Notes: generated from the letters alone by a model not told the origin. Positions 8,365 through 17,033 are shown, numbered from the stretch's first letter. The stretch: 64,000 nucleotides of DNA from REEB76 sp049698775 (GCA_049698775.1 JBAVYM010000041.1:1-64000), one strand, 5' to 3'. Translations and numbers: made by a program.

Positions 8365-10182
8365 ATGAGCGATTTTCTGCATCGCCTGAAGCAGCACCAT
8401 CTGTACGGGGTGGTGGTGGCTTACGCGGTCGCGGTTGGATTTCTGATCCAGTTGGTGAGCCGAGCCTTTCCGTATTTCGGCTGGGCCGGCGCAGTGCCGG
8501 CGGTCATCATCGTATTGTTGCTGGGTTTCCCAGTGGTCGTGGTGCTGGCCTGGTTGCTGATCAAGCCGAAGGATCCGGCCAAATCGAATAGCTGGCAACG
8601 GCGGCACTGGAAGCTGGGGGCCGCGGTCACCGTCGTGGTGATCGTGCTGGTGGTGATTTCGGGGTTTTACGGTGTGCGGTTTTCCGAACGCTATGCCGCG
8701 CGTTTGGAAACGGCGAGCGTGGCGGCACCGTCTCAATTAGCTTCGGCTAACAGCGCGGTGCCGGCCGCGGTGATGGCCATTCCCGCCAAGTCCGTCGCAG
8801 TGTTGCCGCTCGTCAACGAAAGCGGTGACAAGGACCAGCAGTATTTTTCGGACGGACTGTCCGAAGACCTGATCACCGCGCTGTCGCAGTTCGCGGGGCT
8901 GAAAGTCATCAGCCGCGATTCCTCGTTCCGGTTTCGCGACAGCAAGGACAGTTCCACCGAGATCGGCGCCAAGCTCGGCGTCGCGCATCTGCTGGAAGGC
9001 AGCGTGCAGCGCGCGGGCGGCGACGTGCGCATCAGCGTCGAGCTGGTGAATGCCGCCGACGGCAGCGCGTTGTGGGCGCAGGATTACGACCGGCCGTACC
9101 AGGATCTGTTCGCGCTGCAGGACGACATCACCAAGGCCGTGGCCGCTGCGCTCAAGGCGAAGCTTCTCGACACTGGCGGCGCCGCGTCGCAGAGTGACCG
9201 CCCCCCCAGCGGTAGCCTCGCCGCGTACAATGCCTACCTGCAAGGGCAGTTTTTTTTCCAGCGTGGCAGCGAAGCGGATCTGCGCGAAGCGCTTACGCAA
9301 TTCGCCGAGGCCACGCACCTCGACCCGAATTACGCCGCCGCGTATGCGCAAGCGTCCCAAATCTGGACGGCACTCGCCGGGATTTATCTCGGTGGTGCGG
9401 ACAAGCCGAATGCCTACGAGCAGGCGCGCACTGCAGCGGATGCCGCGCTGCGCTTGGATCCCGACCTGGCCGTGGCGCATCTGGCCAAGGCCGCCGTGAT
9501 CATCAATGCCGATTTCGATTGGAGCGGGGCGAGTGCCGAACTCCGGCGTGCCCTGGAACTGGCACCGGGGAACGCCTTGGGGCAATTCTCGCTGTCCACG
9601 CGCCAGGCAGAAACCGGGCACGTCCAATCGGCGGTTCGATCCATCCAGCAAGCCTTGGCCAAGAATCCGCTGAACGCGTTCTGGCGCGATTGGCTGGCAT
9701 CCTATCTGGGCGCACTCGGCCGGTTCGACGAGGCCGAGGCGGCGGCGCGACAGAACGTCAATCTGGAACCGCAACAGGCGCTGAGCCACCGCGAGTTGAC
9801 GTACGTTGAAGTGCTGCGCAACGACGCGGCGGCTGCGCTGGCTGCTGCGCAGCAGACACCGCCAGGCCGCAACCGGAATATCGCGATGGCATGGGCGTTG
9901 CAGCTCGGTTCCGACCGCACGGCGGCGGCTGCCGCCTTGCAGAACCTGATTGAGAAGAATGCCGGCGATTCGTCGTACCAGATCGCCGAGGTGTACGCCT
10001 TGCGCCGCGATCCGGACAACATGTTCAAGTGGCTGGACCAGGCCTGGGTCAATCGCGACGACGGCATCCAGTATTTGCTCTTCGATCCCATTCTTCTGCG
10101 CTACAAAAGCGACCCGCGCTTCGCGGCGTTCTGCAAAAAGGTGGGACTGCCGACCACCACCGATGCCAAGGCGTTGCCGTGA
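8365..10182 (+). CDS. Membrane-anchored TolB-like/TPR protein, paralogue 2
   Basis: Intact 605-residue member of the family found three times in this window. It has a basic start (LKQHHLYGVVVAYAVA), three helices within the first 105 residues, an Ala/Ser linker, a TolB-like (COG5616-type) domain starting KSVAVLPLVNES with YFSDGLSEDL and LLEGSVQRAGGDVRI, then TPR-like repeats to the C-terminus. The large domain should lie in the periplasm if the last helix crosses outward. Such proteins are abundant in some Gammaproteobacteria; no activity is established. The ATG at 8365, not the GTG at 8356, matches paralogue 1 and follows GGGTGATTGGG. Confidence 0.85.
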   Translation: MSDFLHRLKQHHLYGVVVAYAVAVGFLIQLVSRAFPYFGWAGAVPAVIIVLLLGFPVVVVLAWLLIKPKDPAKSNSWQRRHWKLGAAVTVVVIVLVVISGFYGVRFSERYAARLETASVAAPSQLASANSAVPAAVMAIPAKSVAVLPLVNESGDKDQQYFSDGLSEDLITALSQFAGLKVISRDSSFRFRDSKDSSTEIGAKLGVAHLLEGSVQRAGGDVRISVELVNAADGSALWAQDYDRPYQDLFALQDDITKAVAAALKAKLLDTGGAASQSDRPPSGSLAAYNAYLQGQFFFQRGSEADLREALTQFAEATHLDPNYAAAYAQASQIWTALAGIYLGGADKPNAYEQARTAADAALRLDPDLAVAHLAKAAVIINADFDWSGASAELRRALELAPGNALGQFSLSTRQAETGHVQSAVRSIQQALAKNPLNAFWRDWLASYLGALGRFDEAEAAARQNVNLEPQQALSHRELTYVEVLRNDAAAALAAAQQTPPGRNRNIAMAWALQLGSDRTAAAAALQNLIEKNAGDSSYQIAEVYALRRDPDNMFKWLDQAWVNRDDGIQYLLFDPILLRYKSDPRFAAFCKKVGLPTTTDAKALP

Positions 10183-10259
10183 ATCTTCGCGGCCGGCGCT
10201 TGTGCGGCGGTGGTCACCGCGGAAACATCGGCAGATTTGATGTAAGCATACAGACGACA

Positions 10260-10276
10260 TGCTAAGATGTTTAGCA
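10260..10276. promoter_or_regulatory. Inverted repeat, probable antitoxin operator
   Basis: TGCTAA-GATGT-TTAGCA is a perfect 6-bp inverted repeat with a 5-bp spacer, 20 bp before the antitoxin start at 10297. VapB/FitA-type antitoxins autoregulate by binding such palindromes, so this is the likely operator. Binding is inferred from position only. Confidence 0.5.
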
Positions 10277-10296
10277 CATGAAGCGAGGTAGATAGC

Positions 10297-10527
10297 ATGT
10301 CCATCATGATCCAGATCCGAAACGTACCCGACAAGGTCCACCGCGCGCTCAAGGCGCGCTCCGCGCTGGCCGGAAAGAGTCTGAGCGACCTGGTCCTCGA
10401 GGAACTCATCGCTATGGTATCCGTGCCTTCCGAAGTGGAACTCAAGGCCCGGTTGGCCGAAGCCGAACCGTTCACGATGAAGAAATCCTCCGCCGGCATT
10501 GTGCGCCGCGAGCGCGACGCGGCATGA
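10297..10527 (+). CDS. FitA/VapB-type ribbon-helix-helix antitoxin
   Basis: A 76-residue antitoxin. The strand MIQIRNVPDKVHRALK and the helix pair through KSLSDLVLEELIA form a ribbon-helix-helix domain as in FitA/StbC-type antitoxins. The C-terminal half (EAEPFTMKKSSAGIVRRERD) would wrap the toxin. Its stop overlaps the toxin ATG in an ATGA junction, and an operator-like palindrome lies just upstream. It is not closely similar to the antitoxin at 7630. Confidence 0.88.
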   Translation: MSIMIQIRNVPDKVHRALKARSALAGKSLSDLVLEELIAMVSVPSEVELKARLAEAEPFTMKKSSAGIVRRERDAA

Positions 10528-10922
10528 GTCGAATTCTGGTCGTGGATGCCTCGGTGGCGGTTGATCTTCTGGCCCGCTTCCGGCCACAACCGCTGGAGGA
10601 GTTGCTGTGGGCGCCCGATACCGTGCTGGCAGCGCCAGAGTTGATTGACATCGAAGTACTCAATGCGCTGCGCAAACTTGATCAGGCGGGTGCGATTCCA
10701 TCCGGCCGCATCGCGGGGCTGCCGATCCTGTTGCGCGGCTTGCGCCTGCGCAAATACCGCCACGACCATCTGATTGATGGCATCTGGGCGCTGCGCAACA
10801 ACCTCACAGCGTATGACGCGGCCTATGTTGTCCTTGCGCGGTTGCTGAAGGCCACGCTGGTTACACGCGACACGCGGCTTGCGCGCGCAGCGGGGTTGAA
10901 CGTGCAGGTGGCTGTGCCATGA
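10524..10922 (+). CDS. VapC-type PIN-domain toxin, second pair
   Basis: A 132-residue PIN-domain protein. Acidic residues at the expected places: Asp in LVVDASVAVDLL, Glu in IDIEVLNALRK, Asp in TAYDAAYVVLA and Asp in LVTRDTRLA. These form the Mg/Mn site of the ribonuclease. It overlaps its antitoxin by 4 nt. With the pair at 7630 it brackets the intact TolB/TPR gene at 8365. Confidence 0.9.
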   Translation: MSRILVVDASVAVDLLARFRPQPLEELLWAPDTVLAAPELIDIEVLNALRKLDQAGAIPSGRIAGLPILLRGLRLRKYRHDHLIDGIWALRNNLTAYDAAYVVLARLLKATLVTRDTRLARAAGLNVQVAVP

Positions 10923-11002
10923 GCATTCAAGAAGGATGAGAGTGAGTACGAGTTGAGGACGATGTAAATCCTGGGCGTTGGTCAACTGAGTGGGGGTTCG
11001 AT

Positions 11003-12013
11003 ATGCATACTGTAACGGGAAAGTGGAAGGCCATTTCTGCAGCCGTATCGCTGGGCTTGCTGCTGACCGGAGGTAGCATTGCTTTTGCGCGCAACGCCGC
11101 AATTGCGCCGAACGCCGAAATCCAGGCGGCCGAGGCGTGGGCGTTTCCGGTGTTCCCGCCGCCGCCTGATCCGCACGCGCCGAAACCCGATCCACGCACG
11201 GTGCTGCACGTGCCGGGCAGCAAGGTGACCTACACGCAGGCGCAGTTCGACCACAGCGACGATGCCGACTGGTTTCCGCAGGATCACCCACCGGCGCCGC
11301 AGATCGTGAGGTTGGGCCGCAAGCCGGCCCGTCCATGCGCCGAGTGCCACTTGATCAGTGGCGCGGGTGTTCCCGCCACGGCCTCGCTGGACAGCTTGCC
11401 GAAGGTCTACATCCTCGAACAGGTCGCGGCGTTCCGCGCCGGTGAGCGCGGGATGGGCGGCCCGCCGACTGCGCACGACATGGTCGAGGAAGCGCGCGCG
11501 CTGACACCGGCCGATCTGCAACAAGCCGCTGACTACTTTTCAAGTGCAAAATTCGTCTCACGCGTGCATGTGGTCGAGATCGCATACGTCCCGAAAACGC
11601 ATTGGAAGTTCTTCGTGCGCGTACCAGACGAGACCGGCGCACGCGAACCGATCGGCGAGCGCATCATCGAAATGCCTGTCAATTTCGACGATTACGCACG
11701 TGCCGACAATCGGGCCGACTACGTTGCCTACGTGCCGCCGGGCAGCATCGAGGCAGGCGCGAAGATCGCGGCGCGGGGCGTGGGCGCTGCGCTGTCGTGC
11801 GAGTCCTGTCACGGCGCGAAGCTGCAGGGCGTGGGCGACATTCCGTATCTCGCCGGGCGCTCGCCAACCTACATCGTGCGCGAGCTGATCCTGTTCCGCA
11901 CCGGCAAGCGCACGAACCCGGGCGCTGCGCCCATGCGGGTAGAAGTTTCGCATCTCACGTTGAAAGACATGATTGATGTCGCAGCGTATGCGGCATCACG
12001 CAAGCCCTCGTGA
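11003..12013 (+). CDS. Exported diheme cytochrome c
   Basis: A 336-residue protein with an N-terminal signal peptide (hydrophobic stretch ending near ALA-type residues at about 30) and two CxxCH heme c sites, CAECH in the middle region and CESCH in the C-terminal domain. The C-terminal part resembles class I cytochromes c, with LQGVGDIPYLAGRSPTYI and a late hydrophobic helix. The first domain is unusual, with a Pro-rich N-terminal region (FPVFPPPPDPHAPKPDP). It probably carries electrons in the periplasm; its partner is not apparent. The next gene follows after 50 nt. Confidence 0.8.
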   Translation: MHTVTGKWKAISAAVSLGLLLTGGSIAFARNAAIAPNAEIQAAEAWAFPVFPPPPDPHAPKPDPRTVLHVPGSKVTYTQAQFDHSDDADWFPQDHPPAPQIVRLGRKPARPCAECHLISGAGVPATASLDSLPKVYILEQVAAFRAGERGMGGPPTAHDMVEEARALTPADLQQAADYFSSAKFVSRVHVVEIAYVPKTHWKFFVRVPDETGAREPIGERIIEMPVNFDDYARADNRADYVAYVPPGSIEAGAKIAARGVGAALSCESCHGAKLQGVGDIPYLAGRSPTYIVRELILFRTGKRTNPGAAPMRVEVSHLTLKDMIDVAAYAASRKPS

Positions 12014-12063
12014 CGCAGGGTGACGATCAAGCACGTATCACCGAGGCATCGAGGAGAAGGCAC

Positions 12064-12543
12064 ATGAAAAAGATTCTGGCGGTTGCTGCAATGGCGTGCG
12101 TGGGCCTGTTTGCGGGCGGCGCCAGCGCGCAGTCCGGGTCAGCAGCGGAACAGGCGATCCGCCCGTTGATGGCCAAGATGGGCAAGGCCGCCGGGGCGCA
12201 CGACGCCGATGCCTTCATGGCATCCATGCTGCACAGTCCCAGCCTGGTGTCTGCAGTCAACGGTCGAGTGATCCATGGATGGAAAGCGCTCCACACGGCG
12301 CAAGTGAAATGGTGGAGCCGCAGCAAGGGCAATACGAAGTACGTGCCAGGTAGTGCGCCCGAGTTCATGGCAGTTGGTCCGGATGTCGAAATCGTGACGC
12401 TGCAGATTGTCGGGCGGTACGTGTTGCCGAATGGCGAAGTCGTCACCAGTCCGTTTGTTGTCACCGATGTATGGCAACGCCTGCAGCAAGGTTGGCGCAT
12501 CGTGTACAGCCACGAATCATGGGCGAAGCCGCCACCGGATTGA
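12064..12543 (+). CDS. Secreted SnoaL/DUF4440-like (NTF2-fold) protein
   Basis: 159 residues starting with a clear signal peptide (MKKILAVAAMACVGLFAGG, cleavage likely after GASA). The mature part has the pattern of a SnoaL-like/NTF2 fold: an N-terminal helix ending in DADAFMASM, a central strand block, and a C-terminal WQRLQQGWRIVYSHESW typical of DUF4440-like proteins. No catalytic residues can be assigned. The ATG follows GAGGAGAAGGCAC. It lies between a diheme cytochrome and a hydrolase on the same strand. Confidence 0.7.
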   Translation: MKKILAVAAMACVGLFAGGASAQSGSAAEQAIRPLMAKMGKAAGAHDADAFMASMLHSPSLVSAVNGRVIHGWKALHTAQVKWWSRSKGNTKYVPGSAPEFMAVGPDVEIVTLQIVGRYVLPNGEVVTSPFVVTDVWQRLQQGWRIVYSHESWAKPPPD

Positions 12544-12598
12544 TGCGTGTTCGCGGCGTCACGCAAGCCCTGATCACTCTCCGGCAAGGAAACTCGAC

Positions 12599-13642
12599 AT
12601 GAAATATATCGTAATGTTGGCTCTCGTTTTCGCATTCGCCGCGCCGATCGCCGCGACGCAGGCGGCCACGGGCGACCAGATCTACTCGCATCCGGAGCGG
12701 CTGGTGAATGCCGGGCCGACCCAACTCAACTTTTATTGCATGGGCTCGGGTTCTCCGACAGTCGTCTTTGACGCCGGCTGGGAAGACTGGTCGCCGTCGT
12801 GGGTCTTGATTCAACCTGTGATTGCACGCCACACGCGGACCTGCACCTACGACCGTGCCGGCTACGGCTTCAGCGCAGCCGGACCGATGCCGCGCACCAG
12901 CGTCGAGATTGCCAAGGAACTCCACACGGCATTGCACAATGCCCGCATCCCGGGTCCGTATCTTGTGGTCGGGCATTCGTTCGGCGGTTACAACACCCGC
13001 ACGTTTGCTGACCTTTACATGCCCGAGGTGTACGGCGAAGTCTTCGTGGATATCGCGGACGGCGATGTTGCGACGAGGGAAGGGCGTGAATTATTCGACC
13101 ACAAAATCGCACTCCATGCGTTGACCCAGTGCCGCGATGCGCTCTCCGCGCACGAGCCACTGCCGCCGATACCGTTGACCGGTCATTCCTACGTGCCCGC
13201 GCCGAACACGCCGTGCTCGCATCAGTTCTTCCGCGGCCTGCCGATGAAGGAGTGGTCTCCGCAACTCAATGCCGCCGTCCTGCATATCGCGGAGACGCGC
13301 GTGGCGTCCTACGACGCTGCCTTTTCCGAGATGCAGGAGATGCCGACCGACGCGGATTGGCTGGTTAAACACCGGCAGTCGTTCGGCGATCGGCCGCTGG
13401 TCATTCTTACCGCTCAGAACCATTCCTACGACAATGCCAAGACCCCGCCCGCCCTGCACGCGAAACACTTGGCATTCGAACGTGCCTGGGCGCGAACACA
13501 GCGTCGTTTTCTCTCCCTCTCGACCAACGCCAAGCAAATCCTCGTGCCGGATAGCGGCCACTACATCCAGCTCGATCAACCGCAAGTCGTGATCAACGCG
13601 ATTTTGGGAGAACTGCCAAAGCGCCGGAATACGACCCCATGA
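12599..13642 (+). CDS. Secreted alpha/beta hydrolase
   Basis: 347 residues with a signal peptide (cut likely after IAATQAA). The alpha/beta hydrolase fold is shown by the nucleophile elbow VVGHSFGGYN, by the CTYDRAGYGFS strand-turn that usually precedes it, and by a C-terminal His in PDSGHYIQLDQP as the probable catalytic base. The substrate is unknown. A good AAGGAAA precedes the ATG. The stop overlaps the MFS gene start by 4 nt, so a function linked to the transporter is likely. Confidence 0.85.
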   Translation: MKYIVMLALVFAFAAPIAATQAATGDQIYSHPERLVNAGPTQLNFYCMGSGSPTVVFDAGWEDWSPSWVLIQPVIARHTRTCTYDRAGYGFSAAGPMPRTSVEIAKELHTALHNARIPGPYLVVGHSFGGYNTRTFADLYMPEVYGEVFVDIADGDVATREGRELFDHKIALHALTQCRDALSAHEPLPPIPLTGHSYVPAPNTPCSHQFFRGLPMKEWSPQLNAAVLHIAETRVASYDAAFSEMQEMPTDADWLVKHRQSFGDRPLVILTAQNHSYDNAKTPPALHAKHLAFERAWARTQRRFLSLSTNAKQILVPDSGHYIQLDQPQVVINAILGELPKRRNTTP

Positions 13643-14850
13643 AGCCCCGCTGGCGCGCACCGATCTGGCTGATGGGCATGACGTGGATGCCGTTCGGGCT
13701 GCTGACCTGTCTGGACGCCCTAACCATCCCGCAGTTGTTGGCGGTACGGCATGTCCCCGAAGGCGCGATCGCGGCGCTGACCACGCTGGCGTATTCGCCG
13801 ATCGTCTGGTGCTTCCTGGTGTGTCCCATACTTGACGTGCGCTTTACCCGGCGGTCCTACGCCGTGGCAGGCACGCTGATCGCGGCCGTGCTGACGCCGG
13901 TGGCGTTGCTGAATCTGGATCACCTGGCGCTGGTGATGGGTGTGTTGGTGGTTGCGACTCTAGCGAGTGCCCTGATGATCAACGCACTGGGCGGGTGGTT
14001 TTCGACCGTGATTCCGCACGAGGACGAGAGCCGCATGAGCGCCTGGATGTCGGTGGGCAATCTCGGGGCGTTCGGCCTGACCGCTTTCGTTGCAATCGAA
14101 CTGATCAATCACTTGTCGCTGCCCGTCGCCGCGATCCTGCTGGGCGCGATGCAACTGCTGCCGTTGGCGATCTATCCGTTCATTCCGGTGACCCGGCCCG
14201 ACGCAAAGCTGGCGCGCGACAGCTTCGTGCAGTTCTTCCGTGAAATTGCCCGACTGTTCAAGCGCCGCGAAGTGCTGATTGCGCTGGCGATGTTCCTGTT
14301 GCCATCGGCATCGTTCACGCTCAGCAACGTGCTGGGCGGGCTCGGTGATGACTTCCACGCTTCGATGCAGTGGGTCGGCACCATCGGAGCCGCCGCGAGC
14401 GTGGTGAACATCGCGGCCAGCTTGTTCCTGCCACGGCTGGCGAAACGTTTGCCGTTGCGGCCGCTGTATCTGACCATCGGCATCGTGGGCGGCCTGTTCA
14501 CGTTGAGCTTGCTGTTGCTGCCGCACACGCCAACGGTTTTCGCCGTGGCGTTCCTGGGCGAAAGCTGGTTCCAGTCGCTGGCGATCACCTGTTCCATCGC
14601 CATCACCTTTGAAGTCATCGGGCGCAACAATCCGCTGGCGGCGACAACCTTCACCGTGCTGATTGCGGCAGCCGTATTGCCCATTGATTACATGGTGGCC
14701 GTGGACGGCCACGGCTATGCATGGCACGGCGTGGCGGGAGCCTTCATCACCGATGCGGGACTGGGCATCGCCTCGTGCCTGCTATTGGCGCTGATGCTGT
14801 GGTGGATGCGGTCGAAGCTGCGGAGGCCGGCGTTGCCGGAATCGGTATAG
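13639..14850 (+). CDS. MFS transporter (AmpG/PAT-like)
   Basis: A 403-residue, roughly 12-helix membrane protein of the major facilitator superfamily. The short polar connections and first helix with GLLTCLDALTIPQLL suggest the AmpG/PAT branch (muropeptide or acetyl-CoA permeases), but no substrate can be read from the sequence. ATGA overlap with the hydrolase gene implies coupled translation, so it may import the product of the secreted hydrolase. Confidence 0.75.
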   Translation: MKPRWRAPIWLMGMTWMPFGLLTCLDALTIPQLLAVRHVPEGAIAALTTLAYSPIVWCFLVCPILDVRFTRRSYAVAGTLIAAVLTPVALLNLDHLALVMGVLVVATLASALMINALGGWFSTVIPHEDESRMSAWMSVGNLGAFGLTAFVAIELINHLSLPVAAILLGAMQLLPLAIYPFIPVTRPDAKLARDSFVQFFREIARLFKRREVLIALAMFLLPSASFTLSNVLGGLGDDFHASMQWVGTIGAAASVVNIAASLFLPRLAKRLPLRPLYLTIGIVGGLFTLSLLLLPHTPTVFAVAFLGESWFQSLAITCSIAITFEVIGRNNPLAATTFTVLIAAAVLPIDYMVAVDGHGYAWHGVAGAFITDAGLGIASCLLLALMLWWMRSKLRRPALPESV

Positions 14851-14940
14851 TGGCGTCGCGGGCACATCGTTGCACGCTTTCACATGCATCCGGGAAAGCG
14901 ATCCAATCTCGGAATTGATCTGGAATCGAGGAGGAGGCAA

Positions 14941-15003
14941 ATGAAAAACTTTTCCGGTTGTCGCGCGCTCGCGCAAACCCTGAATCGTTCGAGAGGAGAA
15001 TAG
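14941..15003 (+). CDS. Possible 20-codon leader ORF
   Basis: ATG follows an excellent GAGGAGGCAA and reads 20 codons to TAG, ending 2 nt before the next gene's ATG. The last codons (AGA GGA GAA) form the Shine-Dalgarno of the next gene, so translation here could open or couple that start. The peptide has no recognisable features. It may instead be a remnant of an older gene start. Confidence 0.3.
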   Translation: MKNFSGCRALAQTLNRSRGE

Positions 15004-15005
15004 CG

Positions 15006-15548
15006 ATGAAGAAATTGTTTGGTTTTGCTGTGTGTATTGTGATGTTTGCGGGTGGGCAGGTGCTTGCGGTTGATGGCCTGCCGCTTTCGCCGGAGCTTCA
15101 GAAACTGGATGTTTCCACGGGCCGCTGGGTGTATCACGGCGAAACGCTGAATACGCCCTTCGGCAAGGCCGGTAACTGGACCTGGAACGAGGATTGCCGC
15201 TGGTCCGAGAACCGGATTTTCATGACCTGCAGCTTCAGCAACGTCTGGTCCGGCAAAACCGTCCAGTCGCTGGTGGTGGACACCTACAACGAGAAGGACA
15301 AGAGCTTCTGGCACTACGAATTGTTTGCAGGCGGCGGCAGCGGCGCTCAGCCTTTCATTTCCAAAATGACCATCAACGGCGATACCCGCGTCGAGTATGC
15401 CACCGGCATGGATCACGGCAAGAAGTACAAGACGCGCATTACCTACGTGTTTGATTCGCCCACGCACGTCAAGGTGAAGATTGAGATTTCCCGCTATGGT
15501 GCCCACTGGATAACGGTGGACCAGGGTGAGGGCATTAAGCAGTCCTGA
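15006..15548 (+). CDS. Secreted DUF1579-like protein
   Basis: 180 residues with a signal peptide (MKKLFGFAVCIVMFAGG, cut likely after VLA). The mature domain opens SPELQKLDVSTGRWVYHGE and continues with alternating aromatic strands (WSENRIFMTCSFSNVW, KSFWHYELFAGG), a small beta-barrel pattern as in DUF1579-type proteins. Function unknown. Strong GAGAGGAG before the ATG. A REP-like repeat and a terminator-like hairpin follow. Confidence 0.65.
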   Translation: MKKLFGFAVCIVMFAGGQVLAVDGLPLSPELQKLDVSTGRWVYHGETLNTPFGKAGNWTWNEDCRWSENRIFMTCSFSNVWSGKTVQSLVVDTYNEKDKSFWHYELFAGGGSGAQPFISKMTINGDTRVEYATGMDHGKKYKTRITYVFDSPTHVKVKIEISRYGAHWITVDQGEGIKQS

Positions 15549-15583
15549 CTTTTGGGAGGTCTGATTAAATTGTCCATATCCCA

Positions 15584-15677
15584 AGTTCGTCATTCCGGCG
15601 AATGCCGGAATCCAGAAAAATCAATTTCTTACTGGATACCTCCCGGTGAAAGCCGGGATCACGCCGGTATGACGAAG
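15584..15677. repeat. REP-like paired palindromes (GTCATTCC family)
   Basis: CATTCCGGC-GAAT-GCCGGAATCC near 15590 and TCCCGGTGAAAGCCGGGA near 15646 form two hairpins in the same arrangement as the copy inside ctaA (4414-4488). The repeat fills much of the 291 bp between genes. Confidence 0.75.
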
Positions 15678-15749
15678 TCAGAAGATCAGCGAACAAATCA
15701 TGGCAATCCTGTAACGTCCAACAATACGCCATGAATATGAACGCCTCTC

Positions 15750-15780
15750 GCCCCGCTATGGCGGGGCATGGGGCATTTTT
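15750..15780 (+). terminator. Terminator-like hairpin
   Basis: GCCCCGC-TATG-GCGGGGC at 15750-15767 forms a 7-bp GC stem. A second GGGGC directly before ATTTTT (15776-15780) allows an alternative stem abutting the T-run. It probably ends the transcript of the gene at 15006. Confidence 0.5.
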
Positions 15781-15839
15781 AGAAGTGGTGGAATATCCCA
15801 GGTTGAGGGTTTAGAATTCACCAATCGCTGGAGGATACT

Positions 15840-16073
15840 ATGGCGGCAAATCTCAAAGAAGAACTGCACCTGCTGGCAGACCGCCTGCCAGACGGAGCCA
15901 CGTGGAAGGACATACTCTACGAAGCCTACGTGCGTCAGGAGATCGAAGCGGGTCTTGAGGAAGCACGGCGTGGCGAGTTCGCGACCGACGCCGAAGTAAA
16001 ATCCGCTTTTGCCAAATGGGGTGTGCAGATTGAAACTGAAATGGACTCGCCAGGCGCTGCATCAGCTTCTTGA
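15840..16073 (+). CDS. Antitoxin-like protein of a ParDE/RelBE-type pair
   Basis: 77 residues, highly charged. The region DGATWKDILYEAYVRQEIEAGLEEARRGEF resembles antitoxins of ParE/RelE toxins, with the typical GLEEARRGE-type helix. The downstream toxin frame overlaps its 3' end by about 50 nt. The start ATG follows GGAGGATACT. DNA binding is likely but no classical motif is certain. Confidence 0.7.
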   Translation: MAANLKEELHLLADRLPDGATWKDILYEAYVRQEIEAGLEEARRGEFATDAEVKSAFAKWGVQIETEMDSPGAASAS

Positions 16074-16314
16074 CGCGCAGGACTACATAGCGCGAGAAAA
16101 TCCAAGTGCAGCAAAGCAAGTTGTCAATCGCATTGCGGCGACCTGTCGTCAACTGCTCGATCACCCCGTGATGGGTAGAGCCGGGCGTATCACCGGCACA
16201 CGTGAACTTATCGTTAATCGCACGCCTTACTTTGTCATCTATGCAGTCGTGGATGACACCGTGCAGATCCTGCGCGTGTTGCACGGCAAACAAGACTGGC
16301 CTCCGAAGAGCTAA
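16021..16314 (+). CDS. ParE/RelE-family toxin
   Basis: About 97 residues with ParE/RelE features: N-terminal strand LKLKWTRQALHQLLDAQDYIA, a central helix with AAKQVVNRI, the HPVMGRAGRI turn, then RELIVNRTPYFVIYAV and a final VLHGKQDWP. Related toxins inhibit gyrase or cleave mRNA; which applies cannot be read. The start is uncertain: GTG 16021 is called, while TTG 16009 and TTG 16030 are alternatives. All lie inside the antitoxin gene. Confidence 0.82.
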   Translation: MCRLKLKWTRQALHQLLDAQDYIARENPSAAKQVVNRIAATCRQLLDHPVMGRAGRITGTRELIVNRTPYFVIYAVVDDTVQILRVLHGKQDWPPKS

Positions 16315-16348
16315 AACATCCATCCTTCTTCGCTGGCAGGTACTTCAG

Positions 16349-16939
16349 TCAGTTTCCCAGGCTGAACATGCGTTTCCAGATGGGCTGACGTAGCAGACTG
16401 TGCAGCACCACCACGGCCAGATGGCCACCCCAGTAGATCCAGGCGATGACCGCGAAGGTGTCGTGGACATCTTCGATGATTTCAAGGGTATCGTGGCCGG
16501 CGCCGGCCATGCGCGACAGATAGAACACGCCGCCGGTGATTGCCATGGCGGTGATGGCAAGCAGGCCGAGACCGTGGATGAACCCCACCAGACCGCCGCC
16601 CTTTGCTCCGGGCCCGCCTGACGGCAGGCGCAGATAGCGAACGGCTTGCCAGAATTCCCGGATGACATTGCATAGGCCCTGGCGCGTCCAGGGAAACAGG
16701 TGACGCAATCCTTCATGCGGATGAGTGCAGGACCAGAGCCAATGCAGAATAATGAGCGCGAGGATGGTGGCGCCCAGAATTTCATGCGTTTCAAAGCCGA
16801 AGGTATCCGGCCGGCCTGAATGCGGGCTGTGCATGAAACTGCCGATGAATAACTGCGCCGTGACGGCGATTGCCAGCAGCAGGTGAATCAGCCGTAGCGG
16901 CCGGCTCCAGTGTACCGTAGCAGTTCCCTGATCGCTCAT
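16349..16939 (-). CDS. Cytochrome b561-type diheme membrane protein
   Basis: 196 residues with four helices. His residues in TVHWSRPLRLIHLLLA, FETHEILGATI with LHWLW, GFIHGLG and IIEDVHDTFA with GGHLAVVVLHSL fit axial ligands of two b hemes in the CybB/b561 family. Such proteins move electrons between quinones and periplasmic donors or acceptors. The start MSDQGT at 16939 is preferred over a longer frame whose first 38 codons run through the terminator region. Confidence 0.85.
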   Translation of the reverse strand: MSDQGTATVHWSRPLRLIHLLLAIAVTAQLFIGSFMHSPHSGRPDTFGFETHEILGATILALIILHWLWSCTHPHEGLRHLFPWTRQGLCNVIREFWQAVRYLRLPSGGPGAKGGGLVGFIHGLGLLAITAMAITGGVFYLSRMAGAGHDTLEIIEDVHDTFAVIAWIYWGGHLAVVVLHSLLRQPIWKRMFSLGN

Positions 16940-17006
16940 GCGCTTGCTCCCATTGCGGATGTTTTGAGGACGGCCACATTCTGCCTGATTCCGGTCTGAT
17001 GGCAAC

Positions 17007-17033
17007 AAAAAACCCGGCAGCTTGCCGGGTTTT
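17007..17033 (-). terminator. Terminator of rpoH
   Basis: ACCCGGCA-GCT-TGCCGGGT forms an 8-bp stem at 17012-17030. Read on the minus strand, it is followed by a run of T (17011-17007). It lies 63 nt beyond the rpoH stop. Confidence 0.88.

Noticed and set aside
8737..10587. 616-codon open frame on the minus strand opposite the TolB/TPR gene
   Set aside because: It is antisense to an intact gene with clear domains, has no recognisable motifs, and arises from GC-rich codon bias.
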